From the NCBI GenBank assembly GCA_026393835.1, contig JAPKZK010000183.1:1-60276 (forward strand): 60,276 nucleotides of DNA. Reading direction: 5' to 3'. The position numbers and the translations under genes were made by a program. This DNA is from Candidatus Aminicenantota bacterium (GTDB taxonomy: Bacteria; Acidobacteriota; Aminicenantia; UBA2199). A model generated the notes under the pieces. It searched no databases, was not told the DNA's origin, and was given only the letters and a program-made list of their open reading frames with translations. Shown here in pieces: positions 1 through 11,520 of this stretch (positions within the stretch are counted from its first letter, which is position 1; the number at the start of each line of letters is the position of its first letter).

Positions 1-2010
1 TTTCATGGATACTCTCATCCGGGTAGTAATATTTACTCCCGTGTTCACGGCGAAACTGCCGGAAACGGCTGAGGTACCGGAACCGCTGAACTCTTCTTCA
101 CCGGTATCCAGGAAATCATGGTCGCCATTGTAGTCGATCCAAATTTTCCAGTATTCGGTATAAGAGGAACCCCCAAAACCGGGGGTCAGGGTAACGTTGG
201 CGTTATTACCGCCGGTTAAATTAACGGTTATGCCGGTGAAATCGGTGTACCCGGCGGCGCCGGAAGCGTTATCCAACGAACCCACCTGGACCCTGGCGAT
301 CCATTCGTCAGTGTAGGTGGCGCCCTGCGATGCGCAGTAAGGAACCGTGGAAACCGTGATATAACCCACTTTGGTTTCGATATCGCTGCCCTGGGCGTTG
401 GCGGCGGTTAAGGATACGTTATATGTTCCTATCGTATTATACGTAATCACCGGATTTTTCACCGAGCTGGTAGCGGGCGTTCCGCCGGCAAAGGTCCAAC
501 TCCATGAGGTGGGGATGTTGGTGGACGTATCGGTAAAGGTGACGCTGCCGCCCACTGCCGGATTGGTGGTGCTGGCGCTAAAATTAGCAACCGGGGGAGC
601 GGGTATACCGTTATCTCGAACAGCCAGGTGCGCCGCCGTCCCAACAGAGGCCTTTACATAATTGGTAAAATAGGTCAAATTGAGGGTTGTGATGGTATCC
701 GAGGTCATGTGGTAGTAAGGGGTTATATCGTTAATATGGTCTTCGATGCCCAGGACGCCGTAATAACCGTTGCCCCAGAAGGAAGCATGATCGCTCCGGG
801 ACTCGCCGTCCGAAGTAATAATGGGTGAGAGGACGCTGCTCAAGCTGTACGCATTCACCACATCGACTAAGGTATTGGCGATGGCCAGGTCGCCGGAGTA
901 CCCGGGGTTGCTGGAGGTGCGGGTATGCACCCGCAAATATGGCAGCCCGATGGCGTCATAACTGATCATATCCATATTATACACGGCAACAATATTATTC
1001 CCGTTTCCGTAAACCAGGTCGGAATACGCGGCGCTGCCAAGGAGTCCTTGCTCCTCGCCGGTAAAAAATACGAACCGGACGGTGCGGGCGAATTGCTGCG
1101 CGCTTAACAGTTGCGCGCTTACCATGACGCCCACTGAACCGCTGGCGTTATCGTCTGCCCCGGGGGCCGTGGAGCCGGAGGGCATATCATCCAGGTGGGC
1201 CGTAATTAACACAATCTCGTTCGGCAGGGTGGTCCCGGTTTTCTCACCGATGACGTTCCGGCCCGTATAACCTGAAAGCGACCAATTGTGGTAGCTCACC
1301 GTCAATCCCAGGCCCTGCATAAATTCATACACATACTGCGTGGCTTTTGTAATGGGTGTTCCTGAAGTGGTGTTACGTGTCGCGATAGTATAACTGCTGC
1401 CGCCGATCGTTACTGCATTTACACCGCTCAGGTTCTTGTCGTAGGTTTCCACGGTAGACTGGGTAACCTGGCCCATCATCGAGGCGATGACGGAGTCGTA
1501 AGTCACTGTCGCTAACGAAGATATCGGCTCCCTCGGGGGGGCCTTAATTACCATCGGGGTATGGTCCACCCACTGTATCTCGAAACCTGCCTCAGCCAAC
1601 GCCTCTGCCTGTTTAAATGTGGACCGTATAATAAAATGTTTCCCCTCGTCCAGCAGGACATCGGCCTTGGCCAACCGGGACATCGGTATGCGATTATCCC
1701 CGGATGGCATCGAGAGAATAAAATAATCTACTCCGCCGGCGTCCTGGTCCAGGATGCGATAAACGACTCCAGCCTGGTCCAATTGCGCTTGAGGCGCAAT
1801 CACCAACGCATAATCCTTGCCGGCCCCATCTTGCAAGTGTGCATACACCGGGAGCTTTAGATCATTTAACATTCCCGTCACTTCTACCCGGGCCAGGACC
1901 CGGAGGTCTGCTTTGTCGCCGTAGACCAACACCTGGCTTGAGGTAAACAGTGAAACCATTAACAACAAAAACAACAGTTTGATTAAAAAAATGTTTCTCT
2001 TACCGTTCAT
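1..2010 (-). CDS. secreted M28-family zinc metallopeptidase with PKD and GEVED domains (C-terminus cut by window edge)
   Basis: Predicted extracellular aminopeptidase. The frame is open from the ATG at 2010 to base 1, giving 670 visible residues and no stop. A signal peptide covers residues 1-31. The M28 two-zinc site is visible: His272 and Asp274 in AHLDD, the GADDNASG motif with Asp286, Glu319-Glu320 in FTGEEQG, Asp347 in YNMDM and a later His in YYHMTSDT. A PKD-type beta domain follows at about 472-553. A GEVED-type domain starts with Tyr558-Cys559 and runs off the window. The roughly 150 residues before the catalytic domain may be a propeptide. The AAGGAGTG ribosome site just upstream supports the start. 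The catalytic residues look complete, so an active secreted enzyme is expected; the substrate is unknown. Confidence 0.88.
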   Translation of the reverse strand, partial: MNGKRNIFLIKLLFLLLMVSLFTSSQVLVYGDKADLRVLARVEVTGMLNDLKLPVYAHLQDGAGKDYALVIAPQAQLDQAGVVYRILDQDAGGVDYFILSMPSGDNRIPMSRLAKADVLLDEGKHFIIRSTFKQAEALAEAGFEIQWVDHTPMVIKAPPREPISSLATVTYDSVIASMMGQVTQSTVETYDKNLSGVNAVTIGGSSYTIATRNTTSGTPITKATQYVYEFMQGLGLTVSYHNWSLSGYTGRNVIGEKTGTTLPNEIVLITAHLDDMPSGSTAPGADDNASGSVGVMVSAQLLSAQQFARTVRFVFFTGEEQGLLGSAAYSDLVYGNGNNIVAVYNMDMISYDAIGLPYLRVHTRTSSNPGYSGDLAIANTLVDVVNAYSLSSVLSPIITSDGESRSDHASFWGNGYYGVLGIEDHINDITPYYHMTSDTITTLNLTYFTNYVKASVGTAAHLAVRDNGIPAPPVANFSASTTNPAVGGSVTFTDTSTNIPTSWSWTFAGGTPATSSVKNPVITYNTIGTYNVSLTAANAQGSDIETKVGYITVSTVPYCASQGATYTDEWIARVQVGSLDNASGAAGYTDFTGITVNLTGGNNANVTLTPGFGGSSYTEYWKIWIDYNGDHDFLDTGEEEFSGSGTSAVSGSFAVNTGVNITTRMRVSMK

Positions 2011-2318
2011 TTGTATCACTCCTTAAATTTTATTTTGTCCCCCCGCGGGGGGTTCTAATTACACGTCCATAAGCTTTCCCCCGAGATAAACAACGTCTCG
2101 AATCTTAATAAAATATATTTTGCACTCACTTTTGTTTTTTTTGTACAAAAGTTTTCGCGGGGTTTTGCTGTATCATAATTCAATTAAGCGCTATCTGTCA
2201 ATACATCGAAAGTTGTATTTTTGGTATGAAAATAAATATTCTTTTTTGTACAACCGAATGTGGATATTTCGGGTTTGGTTGTATGCCCCCCATGTTGGGG
2301 GCCTCCGGTTTTCTATTT
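2011..2318. other. intergenic region with two GC hairpins
   Basis: No gene is supported here. Two short perfect G/C palindromes are visible: C6-GC-G6 type at 2039-2052 in the leader of the M28 gene, and GCCCCC...GGGGGC at 2285-2302 just past the clpB stop. The second could help end clpB transcription, but neither arm is followed by a clear T-tract on the relevant strand. The rest is AT-rich and probably holds the M28 promoter; I see no unambiguous -35/-10 pair. Confidence 0.4.
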
Positions 2319-4892
<2,574 letters not shown>

Positions 4893-4931
4893 TTTATATA
4901 CCTCCATTAAATATAAGATATAAGGTATATA

Positions 4932-4960
4932 TATATATCATAATCCGGGCCAATTGTCAG
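4932..4960 (-). promoter_or_regulatory. sigma-70-type promoter of clpB
   Basis: On the minus strand CTGACA (4955-4960) is followed after 17 bases by TATATA (4932-4937). The predicted transcript start lies about 30 bases before the clpB ATG, leaving a short leader that contains the GGAGG site. Confidence 0.6.
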
Positions 4961-5387
4961 CAGCGGCGCGCAGCGCGTGGACTACCCGTAAAAGTTTCCA
5001 AATGAAATCCACCGGTTCTGTCCTTCAAATGGGACCCCCCGCATGGGGGGGTCGCCAAAAATGAATCCAATATTTTGGATAGAAAAATCATTTTTTTGAA
5101 CATCTTGCGAAATCCATGGAAAAGTACCGGGGTTTTCGCCGGATCTCCTCTAATTTAATATTTTTAAATGCGGATTTGATCGCCGTTTCTATGGCCCTGT
5201 AATTTTTCCCGGGATTATACGATTTATTTTTAAAAAATAGCCGTAAATGGAACACATATTGCTGCTGCATTAAGGGAGGCAAAGATTGCAAAATGAATTT
5301 GTACGACACAAACACTCAAATCAAACGCAAGGCCTTCATCTTTAAAAAAAAACAAAAAAACGTCAACAATTATACAAGGAGGTATAT
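4961..5387. other. intergenic region between clpB and the TonB-type receptor
   Basis: This gap lies between divergent genes. It holds a strong hairpin at 5033-5053 (GACCCCCC, four-base loop, GGGGGGGTC) and the remnant reading frame listed separately at 5088-5339. Just before the receptor is an A-rich stretch and an AAGGAGG ribosome site six bases from the ATG at 5388. Confidence 0.4.
5088..5339 (-). pseudogene. possible remnant of a small gene with an in-frame stop
   Basis: Reading from the ATG at 5339, the frame gives seven residues (MKALRLI), then TGA, then 75 open residues rich in Lys, Arg and Phe ending DFARCSKK. I do not recognise a family. The frame has no good ribosome site at either the ATG or the later GTG at 5315. 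It may be a decayed gene or chance; the composition is unlike the neighbouring well-supported genes. Confidence 0.2.
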
Positions 5388-8114
5388 ATGAAAATATTCG
5401 TAAAACTCTCTGTGATCCTTATCTTTACATTGTCGCTGCTCTACTTGCCGGCGTACGGCCAGTCCAAGGAAAACGGCGCCCTCGATGGTAAGGTTTATTC
5501 AGATGAGCAAGCTCTACCTGGCGTTGAAGTCGCTATCGAATCTCTCAGTCTGATGGGAGGTAAACGGGTAACGATAACCAACGCAGAAGGCAAATACCGT
5601 TTCGTAGCGCTGCCTATGGGTGAATATGCCATAGAAGCCAGGCTCGAAGGATTTAACTCCATTAAGAAAACCGGCATCAAAATTACCGTAGGAAAAACAG
5701 TAAGCGTCGACTTCGCCATGCAATTGGGTAAAATTACCGAGAACATCGAAGTCACCGGGTCGGCCCTGATCGATGTGAAGGATTCCCAGACCGCGGTAAC
5801 CACATTAACCAACGAGTTGATCGAGCATATGCCCAATTCCCAGACGGTTTCGGCCATCGTTAACCTGGCCCCCGGCGTCACCCAGGATTCGGCTTTCGGC
5901 GCCCACGATTACGGCGTGCAGTACCAGATCGACGGGGTGGACGTATCCGATCCCGGTTTAGGTTCGGCGTATGTATTTATCGATTACGGTGTGGTGGAAG
6001 AAGCGCAGATCATGGGCATTGGCGCCCCCGCGGAATATGGCGGCTATACGGGAATCGTATTCAACACCATAACCAAAAGTGGGTCCAATAACTTCAAAGG
6101 AATGTTCGATTCGTATATCCAGGCGAATAAATGGAACGCCAAAAATTCCGACGACCCGGGCCTGGCGCCGCCTAAAGAAGCCTATTACAACGCCCATCTC
6201 AGCATGGGGGGCCCCTTCATCAAGGATAAGCTCTGGTTTTTTACCGCCGCCCAGTTTTTGCAGAGAAGACGTACTATTACCGGGTATACTGGCGGTGAAA
6301 GCGTTTATGACCAGCCCCGTCTCTTCTTCAAGTTAACCTGGCAGCCGAATGAAGATAACCGTTTTAATATTTTTCTCCATGGGGACATATACAACGGCAG
6401 CAACCGGGGCGCTTCCGCTTATACCAGCCCCGAAGCCGTCAGAGACCAGAAATCCCCGGAAGTGGCCTATAACGGCAGCTTCTTACATATCTTTTCCGAC
6501 GCCACTTTCTTTGAAGCCAAATTTGCGGGTTTCATCAGCTATTATAAACTGATACCGCACATGGGCTACGATACGCCCGGCCATTTCGATCGCGAAACCC
6601 AGTTTAGTACCGTCAATTCCAATACGTATTACCATTCCTTCCGCGATCACTACCAGGTGAATACGGCCCTCAGTCACCATGCGGAGGACTTTATCATAGG
6701 TTCCCACGATTTCAAATTCGGGCTTGAAGGCGAGTACAACCCCAGTAAAGACGAATTCGGATACCCGGGGGGCAAATTCTACTATGATAACACGGGCTAC
6801 CCTTACGCCGGATCACAAGGCCAATATTATATGTATCAATACGACGGCTATTCCACTCCTTCCAAAAGCGTAAGAATTTCCGGATTTGCGCAGGATTCCT
6901 GGGAAATATCCGACCGTCTGAAGATCAACCCCGGTATCCGGTTTAATTACTACAGGGGAATACTGGCGGATCCTATTGGGACCATCTTTAAGCCAAAAAT
7001 TGCCATCGAACCGCGTATCGGCTTCACCTTCGATGTATTCGGCGATCATTCCACCGCCCTTAAAGCCCATTGGGGCAGATATTGCGAAAATCTCGTAACG
7101 GCAAAATTCTCCGGGCTGGCGCCCCTACCCGACCTCAATGGTTTCCTGTGGGGTCCCATTTATAACGCATGGTATGGCGGAAATTACGGAAATGAATGGG
7201 TCCAGGTCTGGGCCTTAAATTTCGGCGCCGCATCTACTACCGTGGATGACAACCTGAGTATGCCTTACATGGATCAATTCACCGTCGGAATAGAAAGGGA
7301 ACTGTTCAAAGACCTGTCCGTAGGTGTGAACTTTATCTACCGGGTAACCAAGAATTTCCAGGACCGGGTGTTGACAAACGGCGAATTTGAACCGGTAACT
7401 TATATCGATAGTACCACCGGGAGGTCCTACACAGTTTTCAGCCAGACAAACGATCCCGGTCAAAACCAGTACATTATTACCAACCCGAAGAAAGGAGGAC
7501 CTTACGACATCGTCGGTATTGATCCCAAGACCACTTACAAGGGCCTGGAGTTTATGATCAACAAAAAATTCTCCAACAATTGGACCCTGCTGGCGTCCTA
7601 TATCCTCAGCAAGGCTACCGGTAACGTGGATAACTGGTGGAATGGCCGTGGGTTCACGGCTGTTGGAAATTCCCGTATGTTTACCGATCCGAATAACCAG
7701 ATCAACACTGAAGGCCGTCTCACCATCGATCCTACCCACATGATTAAAATCCAGGGCTCGATTATCCTGCCGTGGGACGTCAACTTCGGTTTCAACTACT
7801 CCTATATTACCGGCAACACCTACAACCGTTGGCTGCGCGTGTCCGATGAAATCAATCAACGGGCAGTGAATATCCTGGCCGACCCCGCCGGTTCCAAGTA
7901 CCGCTATAAAGCCCAATCCAACCTCGATGTGAGGTTGCAAAAGGACTTCAAACTGGGCGCCAGGATCAAAGTAGGTGTATTGGTGGATGCATTTAACCTG
8001 TTTAATACAGGAACCATTACCGACATCATTACCGATTCCGGCCCCGAATTTGGCGAGACCGTCTCAATCGTCTATCCCAGGCGATTCCGGGTCGGTTTAA
8101 GAATCTATTTCTAA
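5388..8114 (+). CDS. TonB-dependent receptor with N-terminal carboxypeptidase-regulatory-like domain
   Basis: Outer-membrane beta-barrel transporter of 908 residues. A signal peptide (1-25) is followed by a carboxypeptidase-regulatory-like beta-sandwich (about 28-118, with the GKYRF and GEYAIEA motifs), a plug domain (about 120-240, with QIDGVDVSDP and the conserved EYGGYTGIVFNTITKSG segment) and a barrel ending in a terminal Phe (RVGLRIYF) as expected for BAM substrates. This architecture is typical of large OmpA-related TonB receptors for polymers, peptides or glycans. The cargo cannot be told from sequence, and no SusD-like partner is adjacent. The downstream gene is a secreted peptidase, which would fit a peptide-uptake role (inference). 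Confidence 0.93.
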   Translation: MKIFVKLSVILIFTLSLLYLPAYGQSKENGALDGKVYSDEQALPGVEVAIESLSLMGGKRVTITNAEGKYRFVALPMGEYAIEARLEGFNSIKKTGIKITVGKTVSVDFAMQLGKITENIEVTGSALIDVKDSQTAVTTLTNELIEHMPNSQTVSAIVNLAPGVTQDSAFGAHDYGVQYQIDGVDVSDPGLGSAYVFIDYGVVEEAQIMGIGAPAEYGGYTGIVFNTITKSGSNNFKGMFDSYIQANKWNAKNSDDPGLAPPKEAYYNAHLSMGGPFIKDKLWFFTAAQFLQRRRTITGYTGGESVYDQPRLFFKLTWQPNEDNRFNIFLHGDIYNGSNRGASAYTSPEAVRDQKSPEVAYNGSFLHIFSDATFFEAKFAGFISYYKLIPHMGYDTPGHFDRETQFSTVNSNTYYHSFRDHYQVNTALSHHAEDFIIGSHDFKFGLEGEYNPSKDEFGYPGGKFYYDNTGYPYAGSQGQYYMYQYDGYSTPSKSVRISGFAQDSWEISDRLKINPGIRFNYYRGILADPIGTIFKPKIAIEPRIGFTFDVFGDHSTALKAHWGRYCENLVTAKFSGLAPLPDLNGFLWGPIYNAWYGGNYGNEWVQVWALNFGAASTTVDDNLSMPYMDQFTVGIERELFKDLSVGVNFIYRVTKNFQDRVLTNGEFEPVTYIDSTTGRSYTVFSQTNDPGQNQYIITNPKKGGPYDIVGIDPKTTYKGLEFMINKKFSNNWTLLASYILSKATGNVDNWWNGRGFTAVGNSRMFTDPNNQINTEGRLTIDPTHMIKIQGSIILPWDVNFGFNYSYITGNTYNRWLRVSDEINQRAVNILADPAGSKYRYKAQSNLDVRLQKDFKLGARIKVGVLVDAFNLFNTGTITDIITDSGPEFGETVSIVYPRRFRVGLRIYF

Positions 8115-8140
8115 TTCGACTCTCTCAGTCGATAAACCTG

Positions 8141-8168
8141 AAAGGGGGGCCCACGCCCCCCTTTTTTA
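8141..8168 (+). terminator. rho-independent terminator after the TonB-type receptor
   Basis: AAAGGGGGGC and GCCCCCCTTT form a near-perfect GC-rich stem around a four-base loop, followed by a run of T. It lies 27 bases past the receptor stop. Confidence 0.85.
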
Positions 8169-8250
8169 TTGGACCTTGTTTTTTCGTGTTCATTCGTGTT
8201 CACTCGTGGGCAGTTTTTATTTTGAATTTTACTTATAGGAGGTTGATATA
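8169..8250 (+). repeat. word-like repeat (TTCGTGTTCATTCGTG type) and leader of oligopeptidase B
   Basis: The segment around 8184-8213 holds repeats of a TTCGTGTTCA-like word ending in CGTGGGC. Related copies occur at about 24840-24885, 26206-26250 and 36290-36430. A TAGGAGG ribosome site precedes the ATG at 8251. Confidence 0.55.
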
Positions 8251-10386
8251 ATGATAAAGAAACACCTGGCTCTTACCGCTGTTATACTAATGTTCTTGTT
8301 TGGCTCGGCCAGTTCGCTCAAACCCCCGGCCGCTGAGAAAATAAAAAAAGAATTGACCTTCCACGGCCGGACCAGAATCGATAATTACTATTGGCTGCAA
8401 GAACGGGAAAATCCCAAAGTACTGGAGTATTTGAAAGCAGAAAATAATTATACGGGCGCCGTCATGAAAGAAACGGGGATGGCGGTTTTACAGGAAAAAC
8501 TCTTCCGGGAAATCACGGCCAGGATCCAACAGGAGGACATGTCGGTCCCCTATAAATGGAACGGCTATTATTATTACAGGCGCTTCGAAACGGGTAAAGA
8601 ATACGCCGTCTACTGCCGGGAAAAAGATAGTGCGGCAGGCGAAAACAAGCCGGCGCCGGCCCGCAAAGAGGAAATCCTGCTGGATGTAAATGAAATGGCA
8701 GAAGGGTTCACCTATTACCATATGGCAGGTATTTACATGGGCCCCGGCAACAACCTGGCTGCCTTTGGCGTGGATACGGTGGGCCGCCGGAAATATACGC
8801 TCCATTTTAAAAACCTGGCGGCGGGAAAAATACTGGACGATGCAATCCCCAACACCACCGGGGAAGTTGCCTGGACCGATGATAATCAAACGGTTTTTTA
8901 TGCGCTCAAAGACGACGCCCTGCGCCCTTATAAAATTATGAAACACCGACTCGGCAAACCGACCGCCGAGGACGCCGAAATATTCTATGAAACCGACAAC
9001 ACCTTTAATCTATCTGTTTTCAATTCAAGATCGAAAAAATACGTATTCATCGCTTCCAGGAGCTCCCTGTCCACCGAGTACCGTTTCCTGGAAGCAACTC
9101 AGCCGGATGGAGTATTCTCCATTATTCAACCCAGGGAAAAGGACCTGGATTATTCGGTGGACCATTTTAACGATAAATTCTATATCCGCACCAACTGGAA
9201 AGCAAAAAATTTCCGGTTAATGGAAACGCCGGTTTTAAAGACGGCCAAAGAAAACTGGACCGGGGCGGCCCCGTACCGCGAAGATATTCTTCTGGAAGAA
9301 TTCACGGTCTTTAAAAATTTCCTGGTACTGAAAGAACGCATCGACGGCCTGCTTCGTCTCAAAATCATTAAATGGGAAAACCGGGAAGGGCATTATCTCG
9401 ATTTCCAGGAAGAGACTTACACCGCGGACTTCGGCTATAACCCGGAAATCGAGACGGACATGCTTCGTTTTACGTATAATTCCCTGACAACGCCGTATTC
9501 CACTTTCCAATACGATATGAATACCCGGACCCGGAAACTGCTGAAACAAGAAGCGGTGCTGGGGAAATACAGGCCCGCCGATTACCATACGGAGCGACGT
9601 TATGCAGTTGTGCGGGACGGTACACGGGTTCCCATATCCCTGGTTTATCGGAAAGGCCTGGCCATGAACGGAGATAACCCGCTGCTGTTGGAAGGGTACG
9701 GCGCATACGGCTTAAGTTTTGACCCGGGGTTCAGCCCGGCCCGCCCCAGTTTGCTGGACCGCGGCTTTGTCTACGCCATTGCCCACATCCGGGGCGGCCA
9801 GGAAATGGGACGCGATTGGTATGAGAACGGTAAACTACTTAAGAAAAAAAACACTTTCACGGATTTTATCGACTGCGCCCAATACCTGGTGAAAGAAAAA
9901 TTTACCAACCCCGATAAATTGTTTGCCCTGGGCGGCAGCGCCGGCGGCTTGTTAATGGGGGCCGTCGCCAATATGGGACCCGGGCTGTTCAAGGGAATCA
10001 TCGCCGAAGTTCCCTGGCTGGATGTGGTGACATGCATGCTGGATGAGAGTATCCCCCTGGTTACCGAGGAATTCGACGAGTGGGGCAACCCTAAAAATAT
10101 AGAATATTATGATTACCAGTTGTCATACTCTCCTTACGATAATATAGGGGCGCGGGAATACCCGGCAATGCTGGTAACAACGGGGTTGCATGATTCCCAG
10201 GTGCAATACTGGGACCCCGCCAAATATGTGGCCAAACTAAGGGAGAAAAAAACCGATAATAATATTTTATTATTTTCTATCGATATGTATGCGGGTCACA
10301 GCGGCGCATCAGGCCGGTTCCGAGGCTATGAAGAGATCGCCAGGGAATATGCCTTTATGCTGCACCTGGTGGGGATAAAAGAATAG
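8251..10386 (+). CDS. oligopeptidase B-type serine peptidase (S9A) with signal peptide
   Basis: Prolyl-oligopeptidase-fold peptidase cutting short peptides, most like oligopeptidase B (after Arg/Lys). Length 711 residues is normal. The N-terminal propeller region runs from about 30 to 435 and the alpha/beta-hydrolase domain follows. The catalytic triad is visible: Ser563 in GGSAGG, Asp648 in TGLHDSQVQYW and His683 in AGHSG. Most family members are cytoplasmic, but here residues 1-22 form a clear hydrophobic signal segment, so the enzyme is probably periplasmic. A GGAGG site stands ahead of the start. It may process peptides taken up by the neighbouring receptor (inference). The last codon is followed directly by a palindromic element that may end transcription. 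Confidence 0.93.
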   Translation: MIKKHLALTAVILMFLFGSASSLKPPAAEKIKKELTFHGRTRIDNYYWLQERENPKVLEYLKAENNYTGAVMKETGMAVLQEKLFREITARIQQEDMSVPYKWNGYYYYRRFETGKEYAVYCREKDSAAGENKPAPARKEEILLDVNEMAEGFTYYHMAGIYMGPGNNLAAFGVDTVGRRKYTLHFKNLAAGKILDDAIPNTTGEVAWTDDNQTVFYALKDDALRPYKIMKHRLGKPTAEDAEIFYETDNTFNLSVFNSRSKKYVFIASRSSLSTEYRFLEATQPDGVFSIIQPREKDLDYSVDHFNDKFYIRTNWKAKNFRLMETPVLKTAKENWTGAAPYREDILLEEFTVFKNFLVLKERIDGLLRLKIIKWENREGHYLDFQEETYTADFGYNPEIETDMLRFTYNSLTTPYSTFQYDMNTRTRKLLKQEAVLGKYRPADYHTERRYAVVRDGTRVPISLVYRKGLAMNGDNPLLLEGYGAYGLSFDPGFSPARPSLLDRGFVYAIAHIRGGQEMGRDWYENGKLLKKKNTFTDFIDCAQYLVKEKFTNPDKLFALGGSAGGLLMGAVANMGPGLFKGIIAEVPWLDVVTCMLDESIPLVTEEFDEWGNPKNIEYYDYQLSYSPYDNIGAREYPAMLVTTGLHDSQVQYWDPAKYVAKLREKKTDNNILLFSIDMYAGHSGASGRFRGYEEIAREYAFMLHLVGIKE

Positions 10387-10438
10387 GGGGGCTCTTTTCG
10401 AGAAAATCGCCCCCCTGGCCCCCCACAAAAGCTTTTGA
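10386..10438 (+). repeat. dispersed palindromic element, copy A
   Basis: GGGGGGC and GCCCCCC flank an inner CTCTTTTCGAGAAAATC palindrome, followed by the family tail CCCCC-ACAAAAGCTTTTGATA. Copies B (21443-21490), C (54711-54771) and D (44372-44446) share the CTTTTGAAAA-like core and the AAACTTTTG tail. Copy A sits exactly between the convergent oligopeptidase B and ispG genes and probably also works as a two-way terminator. Confidence 0.75.
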
Positions 10439-10444
10439 TAGGGG

Positions 10445-11485
10445 TTACAGTTTTTTAACCGCTTCCACTAACCGCGAGATTGCCAGTTTAGGCTGGACCT
10501 TTTCAATCATTTTCCCATTTTTAAAAAGATAACCATATTCTTTTGAAAAAGCAATCCCGATATCGGCATCCTTCGCCTCTCCCGGCCCATTGACCTCGCA
10601 GCCCATTATTGCCACTACAATCTTTCCGCCCGGTTTAAAACCGGCCAGTTCCGCTTCCGCCTCTTTTACCAGGGAAATCAAATCCACCGAGGTACGCGAA
10701 CAAGTGGGACAAGAAATAATTTCGATTCCCTGCTTTCGCAAACCCACTGCTTTCAATATCTCCATCGCCACCCGCACCTCTTCCAGCGGCGAATCCGTCA
10801 ACGAAACCCGGATCGTATTGCCGATGCCGTCCAGCAGCAAACAACCGATACCCACCGCCGATTTCACCGTCCCGCTGAAAAACGTCCCGGCCTCGGTAAT
10901 ACCAACGTGCAAAGGGTAGTCGCAAGCCTTATCGATCAACCGGTAGGCCTTTACCGTGTCTGTCACGTCCGATGATTTCACCGAGATCTTAATATTGAAA
11001 AAATCATGGTCCTCGAAAAAACGAACCTTATCCATTACCGATTCCATCATAGCGGCCGGCCTGGAGTCTTTACGTTTCAAGTATTTCTTTTCAATGGAGC
11101 CCCAGTTGACGCCGATGCGGATCGGGATATTTCGTTCATTAGCGGCCTTTAAGATATCTTTCAATTTCTCCTTGCCGCCGATATTGCCCGGGTTGATGCG
11201 AATACCGTGGGCGCCGGCTTCGATAGCTTTCAAAGCCAGGTAGGCGTCGAAATGAATATCCGCCACCACCGGTAGGGGGGATTCTGCAATGATCCTTGCC
11301 AGCGGCGGCAGCGAATCCCGGTCCGGGACAGCCACGCGGATGATCCGGCATCCCGCCTGCGCCAACTCATGGACCTGGTTTAGCGTAGCGGGCGCGTCTT
11401 TCGTATCCGTAGAGGTCATCGATTGAATGGACACCGGATGCTTTCCACCAACGCCCACATTGCCGATAAATATCTCTTTTTTCAT
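10445..11485 (-). CDS. ispG: 4-hydroxy-3-methylbut-2-enyl diphosphate synthase (IspG/GcpE)
   Basis: Reductive iron-sulfur enzyme of the MEP isoprenoid pathway; converts 2-C-methyl-D-erythritol 2,4-cyclodiphosphate to HMBPP in the cytoplasm. The 346-residue protein is of the short bacterial type with one TIM barrel plus a C-terminal [4Fe-4S] domain. Visible signatures are VSIQSMTSTDT near the start, ADIHFD, GIRINPGNIG, the CPTCSR cysteine pair and the GCEVNGPGEA motif carrying the third cysteine. It is the last gene of a minus-strand run, 35 bases after the coiled-coil gene, although it is functionally unrelated to those envelope genes. Confidence 0.97.
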   Translation of the reverse strand: MKKEIFIGNVGVGGKHPVSIQSMTSTDTKDAPATLNQVHELAQAGCRIIRVAVPDRDSLPPLARIIAESPLPVVADIHFDAYLALKAIEAGAHGIRINPGNIGGKEKLKDILKAANERNIPIRIGVNWGSIEKKYLKRKDSRPAAMMESVMDKVRFFEDHDFFNIKISVKSSDVTDTVKAYRLIDKACDYPLHVGITEAGTFFSGTVKSAVGIGCLLLDGIGNTIRVSLTDSPLEEVRVAMEILKAVGLRKQGIEIISCPTCSRTSVDLISLVKEAEAELAGFKPGGKIVVAIMGCEVNGPGEAKDADIGIAFSKEYGYLFKNGKMIEKVQPKLAISRLVEAVKKL

Positions 11486-11520
11486 GGAGGAATTATAACC
11501 GGGTCCTTCGCCGAAAATGA

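Noticed and set aside
371..661. Plus-strand frames across 371-1860
   Set aside because: They lie antisense to the M28 peptidase, whose frame is continuous and carries all zinc ligands.
7215..7940. 241-residue frame opposite the TonB-type receptor
   Set aside because: Antisense shadow of the barrel-coding region, with no family resemblance or ribosome site.
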